Counted from the stretch's first letter, positions 49,201 to 57,868 are shown. The stretch: 64,000 nucleotides of DNA from Saprospiraceae bacterium (GCA_016710585.1 JADJVN010000002.1:186001-250000), one strand, 5' to 3'. Made by a program: numbers and translations. The notes: generated by a model from the letters alone, not told the origin.

Positions 49201-52200
49201 ATTGGTGTTTCTGATTCACTTCGTTTTGGACTTGGAAACAATGGAGTGTTCACCGGTTGGAATAGCAATTCAACGAATATTTTTGATACAGAAGTATTGG
49301 CTTCTTCCGGGTCTTCAACGCCTGATCTTAAAGTTGGTGAGAGTATTGATATTCTCATTCAATTTAAAGTTAAAATCATACAAACTTTTTTAAATTCGGC
49401 CTCAATAAGATGGATTGATCAAAATCATTGTGTTTTGCTTAATGGAAGAGCAGTGCTTACCTCTCCTTTAAATCCAAATTTAAGTACCGCACAAACACCA
49501 ACATATCTTTGTCCAATAGTCGCGAAAAAATCTTTACTCGGGAATATTTCAGTTGTAGAATTAGACCCTGTTCTTGGGAATAAATATTTGGCAAATTGGA
49601 ATGTTACTTTTAATAAACCACCAGATCTAATTATTAGTGATATTTCAATAAGAGATAATTTTGAATTATCAAATCCTTTTCCTGAAGCAGTTGAAATGTT
49701 GTCAACCACCTATGGTCCATATACTGGGTTTTTTGTAAGAGATGAGTGGGATGGGGAATCCACTTATAATTCAAGTAATACAATGACGACTCCAAATGAT
49801 TATATTACAAATCCTAATAGAGGTTTGGATTGGCTTTCTGGTTCTGCTTTTGAGACTACTGGAAAATTTTATAAAATTGATCAGACCTTTACAACTAACT
49901 TCAGAGAAAAGGAAGCACGCTTTACAGGTACTATTGCAGGCTGTGGAGATATACCAGATCAACCCATTTTTATTTCTGCAAAAGCAAGTGTGTCTCCAAT
50001 AAATGTTGTGCCTCCTGGAAATTCATTTGTAAAGCAGTTTAAAAATTTAGCTTGTAATCTCGATGGTAGTGTCACTGCAAATTATGACTTACGATTTATT
50101 AATACATCAAATAGTGGAGGATTAACGCAGAATTATACTTATGCAGATTTTAATATAACAGATAATTTTGATTCAGTCATTGCACAAAATAATTATCCAT
50201 TTATATTATCTTCTGCTTCAGTAATAAGTGCTTCTAAAAATGGCATTCCTCAAACAGTAAATTCTGGATTTAATGCAAGTTCAAGTGCGATAATTTTTGC
50301 AAACAATTTAACATTGGTACCAAACGATACTGCTTATGCTAGTATAGCAATTACATTTTTTCCAAATGGGTTTAATCCTACTGATTTTTATTTGAATGAG
50401 GCAAGAGCAGATTTTAGTATCCAAGGATTTCCTAATAGTGGGACGTATGTAACTACTATCGCTGGTTCTGTGTTAGGCAATGCTTGTGCTGGTGTGAATA
50501 TTGTAGAAAATGTAGCCAATGTACAATGTAATTCGAATAGTACAGCGAATGATCCAACTGATGATTATATTACTTTTACTGCAATGCCAACTGGTCTTTC
50601 GGGAAGTTATACAATAACAGTGCCCAATGGTGTCACCATTACTCCTGCTACAGGCACGTTTGGAGTGTTGACGAATTTTAGATTGCACAATGGATCAGCA
50701 AATGATATAAATTATGCTTTGACCATAGTCCCAATGTCAAATCCTTGTTGCTCAAAATCATTTACTGTGCAATCCCAAAATTGTTGCATCATTTCTGCAA
50801 GTGCAACTCCATTATTACAGTCTGTATGCGTTGGTACACAGTTGGCAAATTTTTCAGTGACAAGTTATCCAAATTATAAATATACTTGGTATGGTCCTTT
50901 AATGGATACATTAAATCTAGGCATTGCAATATCTGGTCAAACGACATCAATTTATTTGCCTTCACTAAGCATTTCTAGCACTGCTGGCATTAAATATTTT
51001 GCAGTGGTTGTTGAAGACATGATGAATCCAACTTGCATCAAGGATACAGTATTCATGAGAGTAAATAGCAATGCTATTCCAAATGCAGGAGCTGATATCA
51101 ATTTGTCTTGTATCGGAGGAAGTGCTCCAAGCTCTGTCACTACATCGCCGTTGCCTAATGGTGGCGTTTGGACTCAAGTTGGCACATTGCCTTCTATTGC
51201 ACAAATTGATGTGAATACAATTTCTTCACTCACTGAAGAAGGAACTTATAAGTTTTATTATTCACTTAATAATTGCGTCGATACATTAAATGTAACAGTG
51301 CCAATTTGTGCAGTTGATACTTTCGATCTAGCATTGAAAAAAACATTGAGTTCAGCAGGACCATTCACACCAGGTGCTACAGTTAATTTTGAAATTAAAA
51401 TTTATAATCAAGGAACTATCGCAGCGACCAATGTAAATGTGACAGATTATATTCCAACAGGATTGACATTGAATAATCCAGGTGCAACATGGACAACAGC
51501 AATTGGAGGTAAAACAAATCTTGTCACAGCGATTCCAACATTAGCTGCAGGAGATAGTGTCGTTCGCACAATATCATTTACGATCGATGCAAATTTCCAA
51601 GGGACAACATTGCGCAACTGGGCAGAAATTAGTGCCGCAACCAATGCATTAAATCAGCCCGATATCGATAGTGATCCCGACGTAACGAACTTTAATCAAA
51701 CAGGAGAGACAAATGATCTGAACGATGACAACGTCATTTCACAAAATGGAAAAACAGGAGGTGACGAAGATGATCACGATCCAGCTGAAATCACAGTGTC
51801 ACAAGTATTCGATTTAGCATTGAAAAAAACATTGAGTTCAGCAGGACCATTTACACCAGGTTCAACAGTTAATTTTGAAATCAAAATTTATAATCAAGGA
51901 ACCATCACTGCAACAAATGTAAATGTGACAGATTATATACCAACAGGATTGACATTGAATAATCCAGGCACAACTTGGACAACAGCAAGTGGAGGAAAAA
52001 CAAATCTTGTTATAGGGGTTCCAATATTAGTTCCAGGAGATAGTATCGTTCGCACAATATCATTTACCATCGATGCAAATTTCCAAGGAACAACATTGCG
52101 CAACTGGGCAGAAATTAGTTCTGCAACCAATGCATTAAATCAACCAGACATCGATAGTGATCCCGACGCAACGAACTTTAATCAAGCAGGAGAGACAAAT

Positions 52201-52359
52201 GATCTGAACGATGATAATGTCATTTCACAAAATGGAAAAACAGGAGGTGACGAAGATGATCACGATCCAGCAGAAATTACAGTGTCACAAACTTTCGATC
52301 TAGCATTGAAAAAAAACATTAAGTTCAGCAGGACCATTTACACCGGGTTCAACAGTTAA
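46237..52359 (+). CDS. Giant surface adhesin 3, first part: DUF11-type modules (gene continues to 55760)
   Basis: 2040 residues in this frame, ~3170 in the whole gene. Signal peptide (MKSLNFFVILLCISLCTTKL), a DUF11-type first domain (~23-190), then three ~360-residue modules (from ~201, 561 and 922). Each opens with CYTxDPxTDEH and LRVRNTGLIPLS and contains YGLGNNGVFTGWNSN. A Cys-rich region (~1262-1505), an Ig-like domain (~1518-1692) and the first of five near-identical DUF11 repeats (FDLALKKTLSSAGPF) follow. The frame is lost at the A-run 52309-52316 (eight A's where the other copies have seven), so the tail NIKFSRTIYTGFNS is out of frame. Starts 60 bp after giant gene 2, possibly co-transcribed. 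Confidence 0.87.
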   Translation: MKSLNFFVILLCISLCTTKLLGNPWNTNYVGNPQIRLTKTAGTVTPRGGNVFSVEWTVVIQNTGDENNVEVTSWDDDFQLANAGSPMLIDFTKCKINSMTGTANGVAITMADANPLWNGSSTNKKLMATNLSVTPLILDISEKITVKIFTQFTLALSTTIFNGTDVTARWLNNGNYQPVPVVKNISDAGGLPTAPPLGTVTKSLVCYTLDPATDEHTLVYKLRVRNTGLIPLSEITLQDDLKNQIQGNVNVLSSEIVSTKVFNSTSGLAVADSTRYGLGNNGVFTGWNSNTANIYDTEVLTPEGTTSPDLLVGESIEIVIRFVVKIAQTFVNSASVRWIDQNHCALLNNRATLSIPSNSSLAIATLQTYVCPLEITKTAVGGLTVLEIDTILGNRYSANWNFTLNKAPDLQINNISVKDNFEQSNPSPEAVEVLTSSITATSGFYILDAWDAETPYTSNDVLLTPNDYITNPNIGLDWLAGPYTESTGKYYNINVTYNISFRYLFGTDPSATNTVPPASASICNKVEFSGDIINCNSDSIRITKMSQACVTLPSAPPQATVSKSLQCYTIDPLTDEHVLVYNVRVRNTGLIPLSGINLQDDIKNQIQGNINILSSEIISTKVINSTNGLAVLDSLRYGLGNNGVFTGWNSNTSNLFDTEVLIPSGTVAPILNIGESIDIILRFKVKIVQTFSNGSSIKWIDQNHCVLLNNKATLGIPLNPALSSASLSSYVCPISLVKTPFGAATVVSLDPVLGNTYSATWMIELNKSPDLAINNISLKDNFNLSNPFPEAIEILSTSYSNFEGFNPTDSWNGKTLYSATDIQTTPNEFMVNPNRGIDWQAGTVFTTNQLYSLMRFRAVTTFRYLYGTDPTAINTVLPELASICNHLELKGDIKACSDSIPLFISKDTCISLPVVPQMATMTNILKCYTIDQSSDIHTFRYNLRVTNTGLIPLSSINLQYNLENQIQGDINVLSSQIISTRVVTTSSGIGVSDSLRFGLGNNGVFTGWNSNSTNIFDTEVLASSGSSTPDLKVGESIDILIQFKVKIIQTFLNSASIRWIDQNHCVLLNGRAVLTSPLNPNLSTAQTPTYLCPIVAKKSLLGNISVVELDPVLGNKYLANWNVTFNKPPDLIISDISIRDNFELSNPFPEAVEMLSTTYGPYTGFFVRDEWDGESTYNSSNTMTTPNDYITNPNRGLDWLSGSAFETTGKFYKIDQTFTTNFREKEARFTGTIAGCGDIPDQPIFISAKASVSPINVVPPGNSFVKQFKNLACNLDGSVTANYDLRFINTSNSGGLTQNYTYADFNITDNFDSVIAQNNYPFILSSASVISASKNGIPQTVNSGFNASSSAIIFANNLTLVPNDTAYASIAITFFPNGFNPTDFYLNEARADFSIQGFPNSGTYVTTIAGSVLGNACAGVNIVENVANVQCNSNSTANDPTDDYITFTAMPTGLSGSYTITVPNGVTITPATGTFGVLTNFRLHNGSANDINYALTIVPMSNPCCSKSFTVQSQNCCIISASATPLLQSVCVGTQLANFSVTSYPNYKYTWYGPLMDTLNLGIAISGQTTSIYLPSLSISSTAGIKYFAVVVEDMMNPTCIKDTVFMRVNSNAIPNAGADINLSCIGGSAPSSVTTSPLPNGGVWTQVGTLPSIAQIDVNTISSLTEEGTYKFYYSLNNCVDTLNVTVPICAVDTFDLALKKTLSSAGPFTPGATVNFEIKIYNQGTIAATNVNVTDYIPTGLTLNNPGATWTTAIGGKTNLVTAIPTLAAGDSVVRTISFTIDANFQGTTLRNWAEISAATNALNQPDIDSDPDVTNFNQTGETNDLNDDNVISQNGKTGGDEDDHDPAEITVSQVFDLALKKTLSSAGPFTPGSTVNFEIKIYNQGTITATNVNVTDYIPTGLTLNNPGTTWTTASGGKTNLVIGVPILVPGDSIVRTISFTIDANFQGTTLRNWAEISSATNALNQPDIDSDPDATNFNQAGETNDLNDDNVISQNGKTGGDEDDHDPAEITVSQTFDLALKKNIKFSRTIYTGFNS
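46852..49990 (+). repeat. Three long coding modules of about 1080 bp in giant adhesin 3
   Basis: Copies begin at about 46852, 47935 and 49015 with TGTTATACT and encode CYT(L/I)D. They are clearly homologous but diverged, unlike the 486-bp repeats downstream; the third is shorter at its end. The LGNNGVFTGWNSN phrase is present in all three. Confidence 0.8.
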
Positions 52360-53749
52360 TTTTGAAATCAAAATTTATAATCAAGGAACCATCACTGCGA
52401 CCAATGTAAATGTGACAGATTATATACCAACAGGATTGACATTGAATAATCCAGGAGCAACATGGACAACAGCAAGTGGAGGAAAAACAAATCTTGTTAT
52501 AGGGGTTCCAATATTAGCTCCAGGAGATAGTATCATTCGCACAATATCATTTACCATTGATGCAAATTTCCAAGGCACAACATTGCGCAACTGGGCAGAA
52601 ATTAGTTCTGCAACCAATGCATTAAATCAACCAGACATCGATAGTGATCCCGACGCAACGAACTTTAATCAAGCAGGTGAGACAAATGATCTGAACGACG
52701 ATAACGTCATTTCGCAAAATGGAAAAACAGGAGGCGACGAAGATGATCACGATCCAGCAGAAATTATAGTGTCACAAATTTTTGATTTAGCATTGAAAAA
52801 AACATTGAGTTCAGCAGGACCATTTACACCAGGTGCCACAGTTAATTTTGAAATAAAGATTTTCAATCAAGGAACCATCACTGCGACCAATGTAAATGTG
52901 ACAGATTATATACCGACAGGATTGACATTGAGTAATCCAGGAGCATTGTGGACAACAGTAAGTGGAGGAAAAACAAATCTTGTTACAGCGATTCCAATAT
53001 TAGCTCCAAGAGATAGTGTCGTTCGCACAATATCATTTACCATCGATGCAAATTTCCAAGGCACCACATTGCGCAACTGGGCAGAAATTAGTTCTGCAAC
53101 CAATGCATTAAATCAACCAGATATCGACAGTGATCCCGATGCAACGAATTTTAATCAAACAGGAGAGACAAATGATCTGAACGATGACAACGTCATTTCA
53201 CAAAATGGAAAAACAGGAGGTGACGAAGATGATCACGATCCAGCAGAAATAACAGTGTCACAAATTTTCGATCTTGCATTGAAAAAAACATTGAGTTCAG
53301 CAGGACCATTCACACCAGGTTCAACAGTTAATTTTGAAATCAAAATTTATAATCAAGGAACCATCACTGCGACCAATATAAATGTGTCAGATTATATACC
53401 AACAGGATTGACATTGAATAATCCAGGAGCAACATGGACAACAGCAAGTGGAGGAAAAACAAATCTTGTTACAGCAATTCCAACATTAGCTCCAGGAGAT
53501 AGTATCGTTCGAACAATTTCATTTACTATCGATGCAAATTTCCAAGGAACAACATTGCGCAACTGGGCAGAAATTAGTACAGCAACCAATGCATTAAATC
53601 AAGCCGATATCGACAGCGATCCAGACGCAACGAATTTTAATCAAACAGGAGAGACAAATGATCTGAACGATGACAACGTCATTTCACAAAATGGAAAAAC
53701 AGGAGGTGACGAAGATGATCACGATCCAGCTGAAATCACAGTTTCACAA
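51319..53749 (+). repeat. Five near-identical 486-bp DUF11 repeats in giant adhesin 3
   Basis: Equivalent points fall at 51447, 51933, 52420, 52906 and 53392, giving steps of 486, 487, 486 and 486. The 487 step contains the extra A at 52309-52316. Each unit encodes 162 residues from FDLALKKTLSSAGPFTPG to DEDDHDPAEITVSQ. DNA identity is very high, including silent sites. Confidence 0.92.
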
Positions 53750-55228
53750 AGTTTTATTGGCTTCAATGTTTGGAAAGATAAAAATGGTGATGGAGTTCAA
53801 AGCATAGGTGAATTACCATTGCAAGGAGTCATCGTAAGTTTGTATGATTGCAATACCAATGCATTACTAAGAAGGGATACTACAGATCAATTCGGAAATT
53901 ATGGTTTCGAAGCACTGCCTGGCAATAAAACATATTTTGTTAGCTTTGATGCACGACCATTAAATATGCCTAATTGCAATTGGACATTCAAAGAAAAAGG
54001 AACTGACAAACAATTTGATTCCAATGCAAATTTGAATGGTATTACAGATTGCATACATTTAGATTGGGGTGAAAGAGACAGCACTATTGATGCAGGATTT
54101 GTAGAGTTAGCTGCTTATGGAGATTATGTATGGCATGATCGCGATGCAGATGGACAGCAAGAGAGTGGAGAAGAAGGTGTTGGTGGAGTGACTGTGATGT
54201 TATTTGATGCAGTTTCAAATCAAGTAGAAAGAACAAGTCTTACAGATCAGTTTGGATATTATTTTTTCGATCATTTGCTTCCAAAACAATATTATGCAAA
54301 ATTTTCCAAACCTGCCAATTTTGAAAATACAGTTTCAAATCAAGGTAGTGATCTATCAGATAATGATGTAGATGGTTCCAATGGCGTAGGTACAAATGCA
54401 ACGACGTATTTAAGTCCTGGTGAAACGGATCGAACATGGGATTATGGCATCTATAAATGTTCTTGCATCAGTGGAGATGTATGGTACGATTTGAACAATG
54501 ATGGCATATATCAAGATCTAGAAAATGGCATCAATGGTGTCAGTGTATTTTTAGTTGATGCGATGACAAATCAAGTAGTAGCATCGACTGTGACAAGACC
54601 AAAACCTAATACAGCTTCTGACGATGGATATTATACATTTTGCAATTGTGTCAGACCAGGCATGTATTATATTAAGTTTGACAAACCTGGAAATCTAGCA
54701 GCAAGTCAAGCATTTAGAGGTGTTGATTCAAAAAAATACAGTCATGTCACACATGCTAATGGAATCAATACGACAAATAAAATATCTGTATTGAGTGGTG
54801 TGGAAATAAAAGATATAAATGCAGGATATCAAAATCAATTTATTGTTGGAAATTTTGTTTGGTTGGATTCTAATCAAAATGGAATCCAAGATACTGGTGA
54901 AAAACCAGTCGAAGGTGTGCGTGTCATGGCAATAAATTCTGCAGGAACCATGGTAAGTGAAAGTATTACAGGGTCAGATGGGATCTATCATTTAGATGGA
55001 ATTTGTGAAGGCGATTACTATATCAAATTTAAGCCTTTGGCTATGTATAGCTTTACTAGGCCAAATATGACAAATGAAGACCTCGATAGTGATGTGAGTG
55101 GAGCTAATGGTGAAGGAACTACAGCCATTATGCGATTAACTGGACTTGCAAATATTCAAACTGTTGATGCAGGTTTAGTTGTTGGTGTTTTGCCAATTGA
55201 GTGGATTGATTTTTTCTGGGAGGTTTAA
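52412..55228 (+). CDS. Giant adhesin 3, second part: DUF11 repeats and four SdrD-B-like domains
   Basis: This continues the gene from 46237; coding in this frame really starts near 52317, within the second DUF11 repeat unit pair, and the start at 52412 is internal. It holds the rest of one DUF11 repeat, three full ones (162 residues each), then four SdrD-B-like domains: FNVWKDKNGDGVQSIGE, YGDYVWHDRDADGQQESGE, ISGDVWYDLNNDGIYQDLE and VGNFVWLDSNQNGIQDTGE. The fibronectin-like domain begins LPIEWIDF. The frame is lost in the six-T run at 55210-55215; with five T's it reads D-F-S-G-R-F-N-G-T-F and continues to 55760. Confidence 0.85.
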   Translation: MTDYIPTGLTLNNPGATWTTASGGKTNLVIGVPILAPGDSIIRTISFTIDANFQGTTLRNWAEISSATNALNQPDIDSDPDATNFNQAGETNDLNDDNVISQNGKTGGDEDDHDPAEIIVSQIFDLALKKTLSSAGPFTPGATVNFEIKIFNQGTITATNVNVTDYIPTGLTLSNPGALWTTVSGGKTNLVTAIPILAPRDSVVRTISFTIDANFQGTTLRNWAEISSATNALNQPDIDSDPDATNFNQTGETNDLNDDNVISQNGKTGGDEDDHDPAEITVSQIFDLALKKTLSSAGPFTPGSTVNFEIKIYNQGTITATNINVSDYIPTGLTLNNPGATWTTASGGKTNLVTAIPTLAPGDSIVRTISFTIDANFQGTTLRNWAEISTATNALNQADIDSDPDATNFNQTGETNDLNDDNVISQNGKTGGDEDDHDPAEITVSQSFIGFNVWKDKNGDGVQSIGELPLQGVIVSLYDCNTNALLRRDTTDQFGNYGFEALPGNKTYFVSFDARPLNMPNCNWTFKEKGTDKQFDSNANLNGITDCIHLDWGERDSTIDAGFVELAAYGDYVWHDRDADGQQESGEEGVGGVTVMLFDAVSNQVERTSLTDQFGYYFFDHLLPKQYYAKFSKPANFENTVSNQGSDLSDNDVDGSNGVGTNATTYLSPGETDRTWDYGIYKCSCISGDVWYDLNNDGIYQDLENGINGVSVFLVDAMTNQVVASTVTRPKPNTASDDGYYTFCNCVRPGMYYIKFDKPGNLAASQAFRGVDSKKYSHVTHANGINTTNKISVLSGVEIKDINAGYQNQFIVGNFVWLDSNQNGIQDTGEKPVEGVRVMAINSAGTMVSESITGSDGIYHLDGICEGDYYIKFKPLAMYSFTRPNMTNEDLDSDVSGANGEGTTAIMRLTGLANIQTVDAGLVVGVLPIEWIDFFWEV

Positions 55229-55760
55229 TGGTACATTCATGGAGTTGAATTGGCTTACCGCCGCAGAAAAAGATAATAGTCACTTTATTGTCGAGCGCAG
55301 AAATTATTCAGAAGTTGATTTTGTTGAAATCGGAAATGTTAACTCAGCATCGACATTGAATAATTCAGGTAGTATATATAGTTTTGATGATTTTGATACT
55401 GAATCAAACGGGATATATTACTATAGAATAAAACAAGTTGATCGCAGTGGAAAATATTCATTCAGCAAAGTGATTGCAATCAATAAATCAACGACAAATG
55501 ACTTACTAGTTCAGCTGTATCCAAATCCAGCAAATAATATTTTGCATCTCGATATTCAAACTACAAAAGAAACCAATCTGCATTTTGAAATTACTGATAT
55601 TGCAGGAAATAATGTCTTGGACCAAGAATTAATAGAAATGGTAAAATCAGGAAGACATGTGATTGATATTAATACGTCAAATTTTTCTAATGGAAATTAT
55701 ATTATTAGCATTAAATCCCAACAGTCCATTAGTCACCATAAATTTGTAATATCGAAATAA
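55179..55760 (+). CDS. Giant adhesin 3, last part: fibronectin-like domain and T9SS type A sorting domain
   Basis: Coding in this frame starts near 55216 (SGRFNGTFMELNWLTAAEK); the start at 55179 is an accident of the overlap. It completes the fibronectin-like domain (HFIVERRNYSEVDFVEIG, then YYYRIKQVDRSGKYSFSKV) and ends with a full type A sorting domain (VQLYPNPANNILHL, then GNYIISIKSQQS). The protein is thus exported by the T9SS and held at the surface. A strong terminator follows at 55798. The same end arrangement is found in giants 1 and 2. Confidence 0.85.
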   Translation: MLVFCQLSGLIFSGRFNGTFMELNWLTAAEKDNSHFIVERRNYSEVDFVEIGNVNSASTLNNSGSIYSFDDFDTESNGIYYYRIKQVDRSGKYSFSKVIAINKSTTNDLLVQLYPNPANNILHLDIQTTKETNLHFEITDIAGNNVLDQELIEMVKSGRHVIDINTSNFSNGNYIISIKSQQSISHHKFVISK

Positions 55761-55797
55761 AAATTTAGTATTACAGAAGTCTATTTTTAAGATGAGG

Positions 55798-55827
55798 AGC
55801 TCGCAATGTATATTGCGGGCTTTTTTT
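55798..55827 (+). terminator. Strong Rho-independent terminator after giant gene 3
   Basis: AGCTCGCAAT pairs with ATTGCGGGCT (10 bp, one T-G pair), GTAT loop, seven-T tail. Confidence 0.92.
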
Positions 55828-55988
55828 AATGTCGCAATTAAGATTGAAAATTTATTCTGGGTTGATTGTAAGTTATTTTCTCTTTTTAATAATATGGATC
55901 ACTTAAGTTTAATTGCAAAGACTAATGAAATTATTTACTAGAGCCATCTTTACTTTAATTTTAAAATCAAATTCAATAATATACCATG

Positions 55989-56170
55989 TTATTTTATCAA
56001 CTCAAACTCCTGTTCCAATACATCTCTTGAATTTCCACCGACAAAAACTTTAAAAGTTCCAGCTTCTGATATATATTCAAGTTTTGAATTGTAAAATCGA
56101 AGATCACTTTCTGATATTTCAAATGTAATTGTTTTTTGTTCACCTTTAGGAATAGATCGAATAGAATAAT
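55989..56170 (-). pseudogene. Remnant of a GH3 beta-glucosidase C-terminus
   Basis: Minus-strand DNA encodes IPKGEQKTITFEISESDLRF, then YNSKLEYISEAGTF, KVFVGGNSRDV and a stop at 55989-55991. This matches the fibronectin-type III-like C-terminal domain of family 3 glycosidases (GEKKTVTF, EPGEFKVMVGGSS pattern). A stop (TGA) lies just upstream in frame, and no catalytic domain is present in the 500 bp around. It is therefore a gene remnant, not a working enzyme. Confidence 0.65.
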
Positions 56171-56315
56171 TGATATTTCATAGTACAGGGTTTGAATGGT
56201 AAGTTGACAAGTAAATAAACTAAGATTCTTTAGTTAAGATAATAAAACTATAAATTTCTCCTTAAAATAACTTAATGCTAAAATAAGATATATCTAAAAT
56301 CGCATTCTCAACATC

Positions 56316-56690
56316 TTATTCTTTAATAGCTTTGTAATCCTTTTTCTCAGCTTCACTTAATCGTCTTTTTAATATCCAATGTTTATAATTGTAACTCCCA
56401 TCATCAATAACATAGGCTTGTACAAATTCCCATCCTCTTTCTGTCATAAAATTAAGGGCATCTATCATCGAACTAAATTTGATTAATTCCCCTGTTTCTT
56501 CATTTCGCATTCTATCGTCTTGAAGAAAAGTTCTTTTCTGACCTATGTCAAGTGAAATAGTAGTATTCAAATTAAATTGTTTCTTATGACCAATGATTTC
56601 GCAAAATACATAATCTGGAGCAACTACATCTTGAGCAATTGAATGGAAACTTAACTGGAGTAATAAAAAAATAATTATTAGTTTTTTCAT
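56316..56690 (-). CDS. Small secreted protein of unknown function
   Basis: 124 residues: signal peptide (MKKLIIIFLLLQLSFHSIAQ), then a ~100-residue alpha/beta domain with LNTTISLDIGQKRTF, EETGELIKFSSMIDALNFMT, ERGWEFVQAYV and YKHWILKRR. I have seen this type in Bacteroidota; the GWE..QAY phrase resembles DUF4177-like proteins. The function is unknown. The C-terminus is charged (LSEAEKKDYKAIKE) and there is no sorting domain, so it should stay in the periplasm. It is separated from the cyclase gene by 137 bp and is probably not part of the signalling operon. Confidence 0.65.
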   Translation of the reverse strand: MKKLIIIFLLLQLSFHSIAQDVVAPDYVFCEIIGHKKQFNLNTTISLDIGQKRTFLQDDRMRNEETGELIKFSSMIDALNFMTERGWEFVQAYVIDDGSYNYKHWILKRRLSEAEKKDYKAIKE

Positions 56691-56827
56691 ACAAATAGTT
56701 TAAATTAATATAGAACTTTTATTTCATAGACAGATTTGCTAAACTGTTTTCGAAGGGCTTTGGGTTATAATTTTAAAGTAAAAATAATAGTTTCTATGCA
56801 TTATTATCAATGTGTTGGTCATTTATG

Positions 56828-57868
56828 TTAATCCAAAACCTCATATATTACCATTGTTACAGATTTATTTTTCAAATTAACTTCACCGAAATGTTTACAA
56901 TGAAAAGATTCTTTGACTTTTTGATAAGATGCCTCGTTAATGATAATCTGATTGGGTTGAGCTGCAGACTGCAGTCTTTGAGCAGTATTTACAGTGTCAC
57001 CTATGACAGTATAATCCAATCTTCTCAGACTACTCGAACCTATATTTCCACTGATCATTTCACCGCTATTGATACCTATAGAAACTTTGGGTTTGAATGT
57101 TACATTTTCTGAAACTTCTGGCAAGGAATTAATTTTATTTTTTAAGGCAAGACAAGAATCTATGGCGCGATCTAGGTGAAACTCTCCTTTGAATACTGCC
57201 ATCACTGCATCTCCAATGAACTTATCTATATATCCACCTTGAGAAATGATCTCGTTTACCATCACATCAAAATAATTATTCAATAATTGCACTACAGTAT
57301 TAGGATCTTCATTCTCACTGATTGTAGTAAAACTACAAATATCAATAAATGCAACTGTAGCCTCTATCGTTTCATTCTCCAAAAGAGATGATTCGAATTC
57401 TCTACTGTTCATAAAATTTAAAACCGTATCATCTACATACATTCGAAGGATATTATTCTCTTTGACAGCTTGAAGTGTTTGTTTGATAAGTTCCACTTGC
57501 TTTAGCGTTCTTTCTATTGTCAATTGTAGATCATCAAAATTAACAGGCTTAGTCACAAAGTCAAAAGCTCCTCGATTCATTGCAGCCCTGATATTCTCCA
57601 TATCGCCATAAGCAGAAATAATTACTGATTTCAAAAAACTATTTCTTTCAGCAATTTTACTCAACAATGTGAGTCCATCCATGATGGGCATATTAATATC
57701 TGTGAGCACTAAATCAACATCATTGTGTGCGTCTAGTTGTTCTAATGCGTGAACTCCATTGGAAGCAAACAAAAACTCATATTTATTCTCTCTGATCTGT
57801 TGTCTAAATTTTTGTTTGATGAGTATTTCTAAATCAGCCTCATCATCGACGACCATAATTTTTGTCAT
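56828..57868 (-). CDS. Response regulator fused to class III adenylate cyclase
   Basis: 346 residues. The receiver domain (1-120) has phospho-acceptor Asp57 (LVLTDINMP) and Lys107. After a helical linker comes a class III cyclase domain (~165-345). Metal ligands are Asp176 (FIDICSFT) and Asp220 (GDAVMAVF). Base-selecting residues are Lys216 (DKFIGD) and Thr287 (DYTVIGD), a K/T pair typical of class IIIb adenylate cyclases. Transition-state residues are Asn294 and Arg298 (NTAQRL). All catalytic residues are present in one chain, so a homodimer should make cAMP from ATP. Its ATG overlaps the stop of the upstream response regulator by 4 bp. It is the last gene of the operon and the likely output step of the phosphorelay. 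Confidence 0.92.
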   Translation of the reverse strand: MTKIMVVDDEADLEILIKQKFRQQIRENKYEFLFASNGVHALEQLDAHNDVDLVLTDINMPIMDGLTLLSKIAERNSFLKSVIISAYGDMENIRAAMNRGAFDFVTKPVNFDDLQLTIERTLKQVELIKQTLQAVKENNILRMYVDDTVLNFMNSREFESSLLENETIEATVAFIDICSFTTISENEDPNTVVQLLNNYFDVMVNEIISQGGYIDKFIGDAVMAVFKGEFHLDRAIDSCLALKNKINSLPEVSENVTFKPKVSIGINSGEMISGNIGSSSLRRLDYTVIGDTVNTAQRLQSAAQPNQIIINEASYQKVKESFHCKHFGEVNLKNKSVTMVIYEVLD

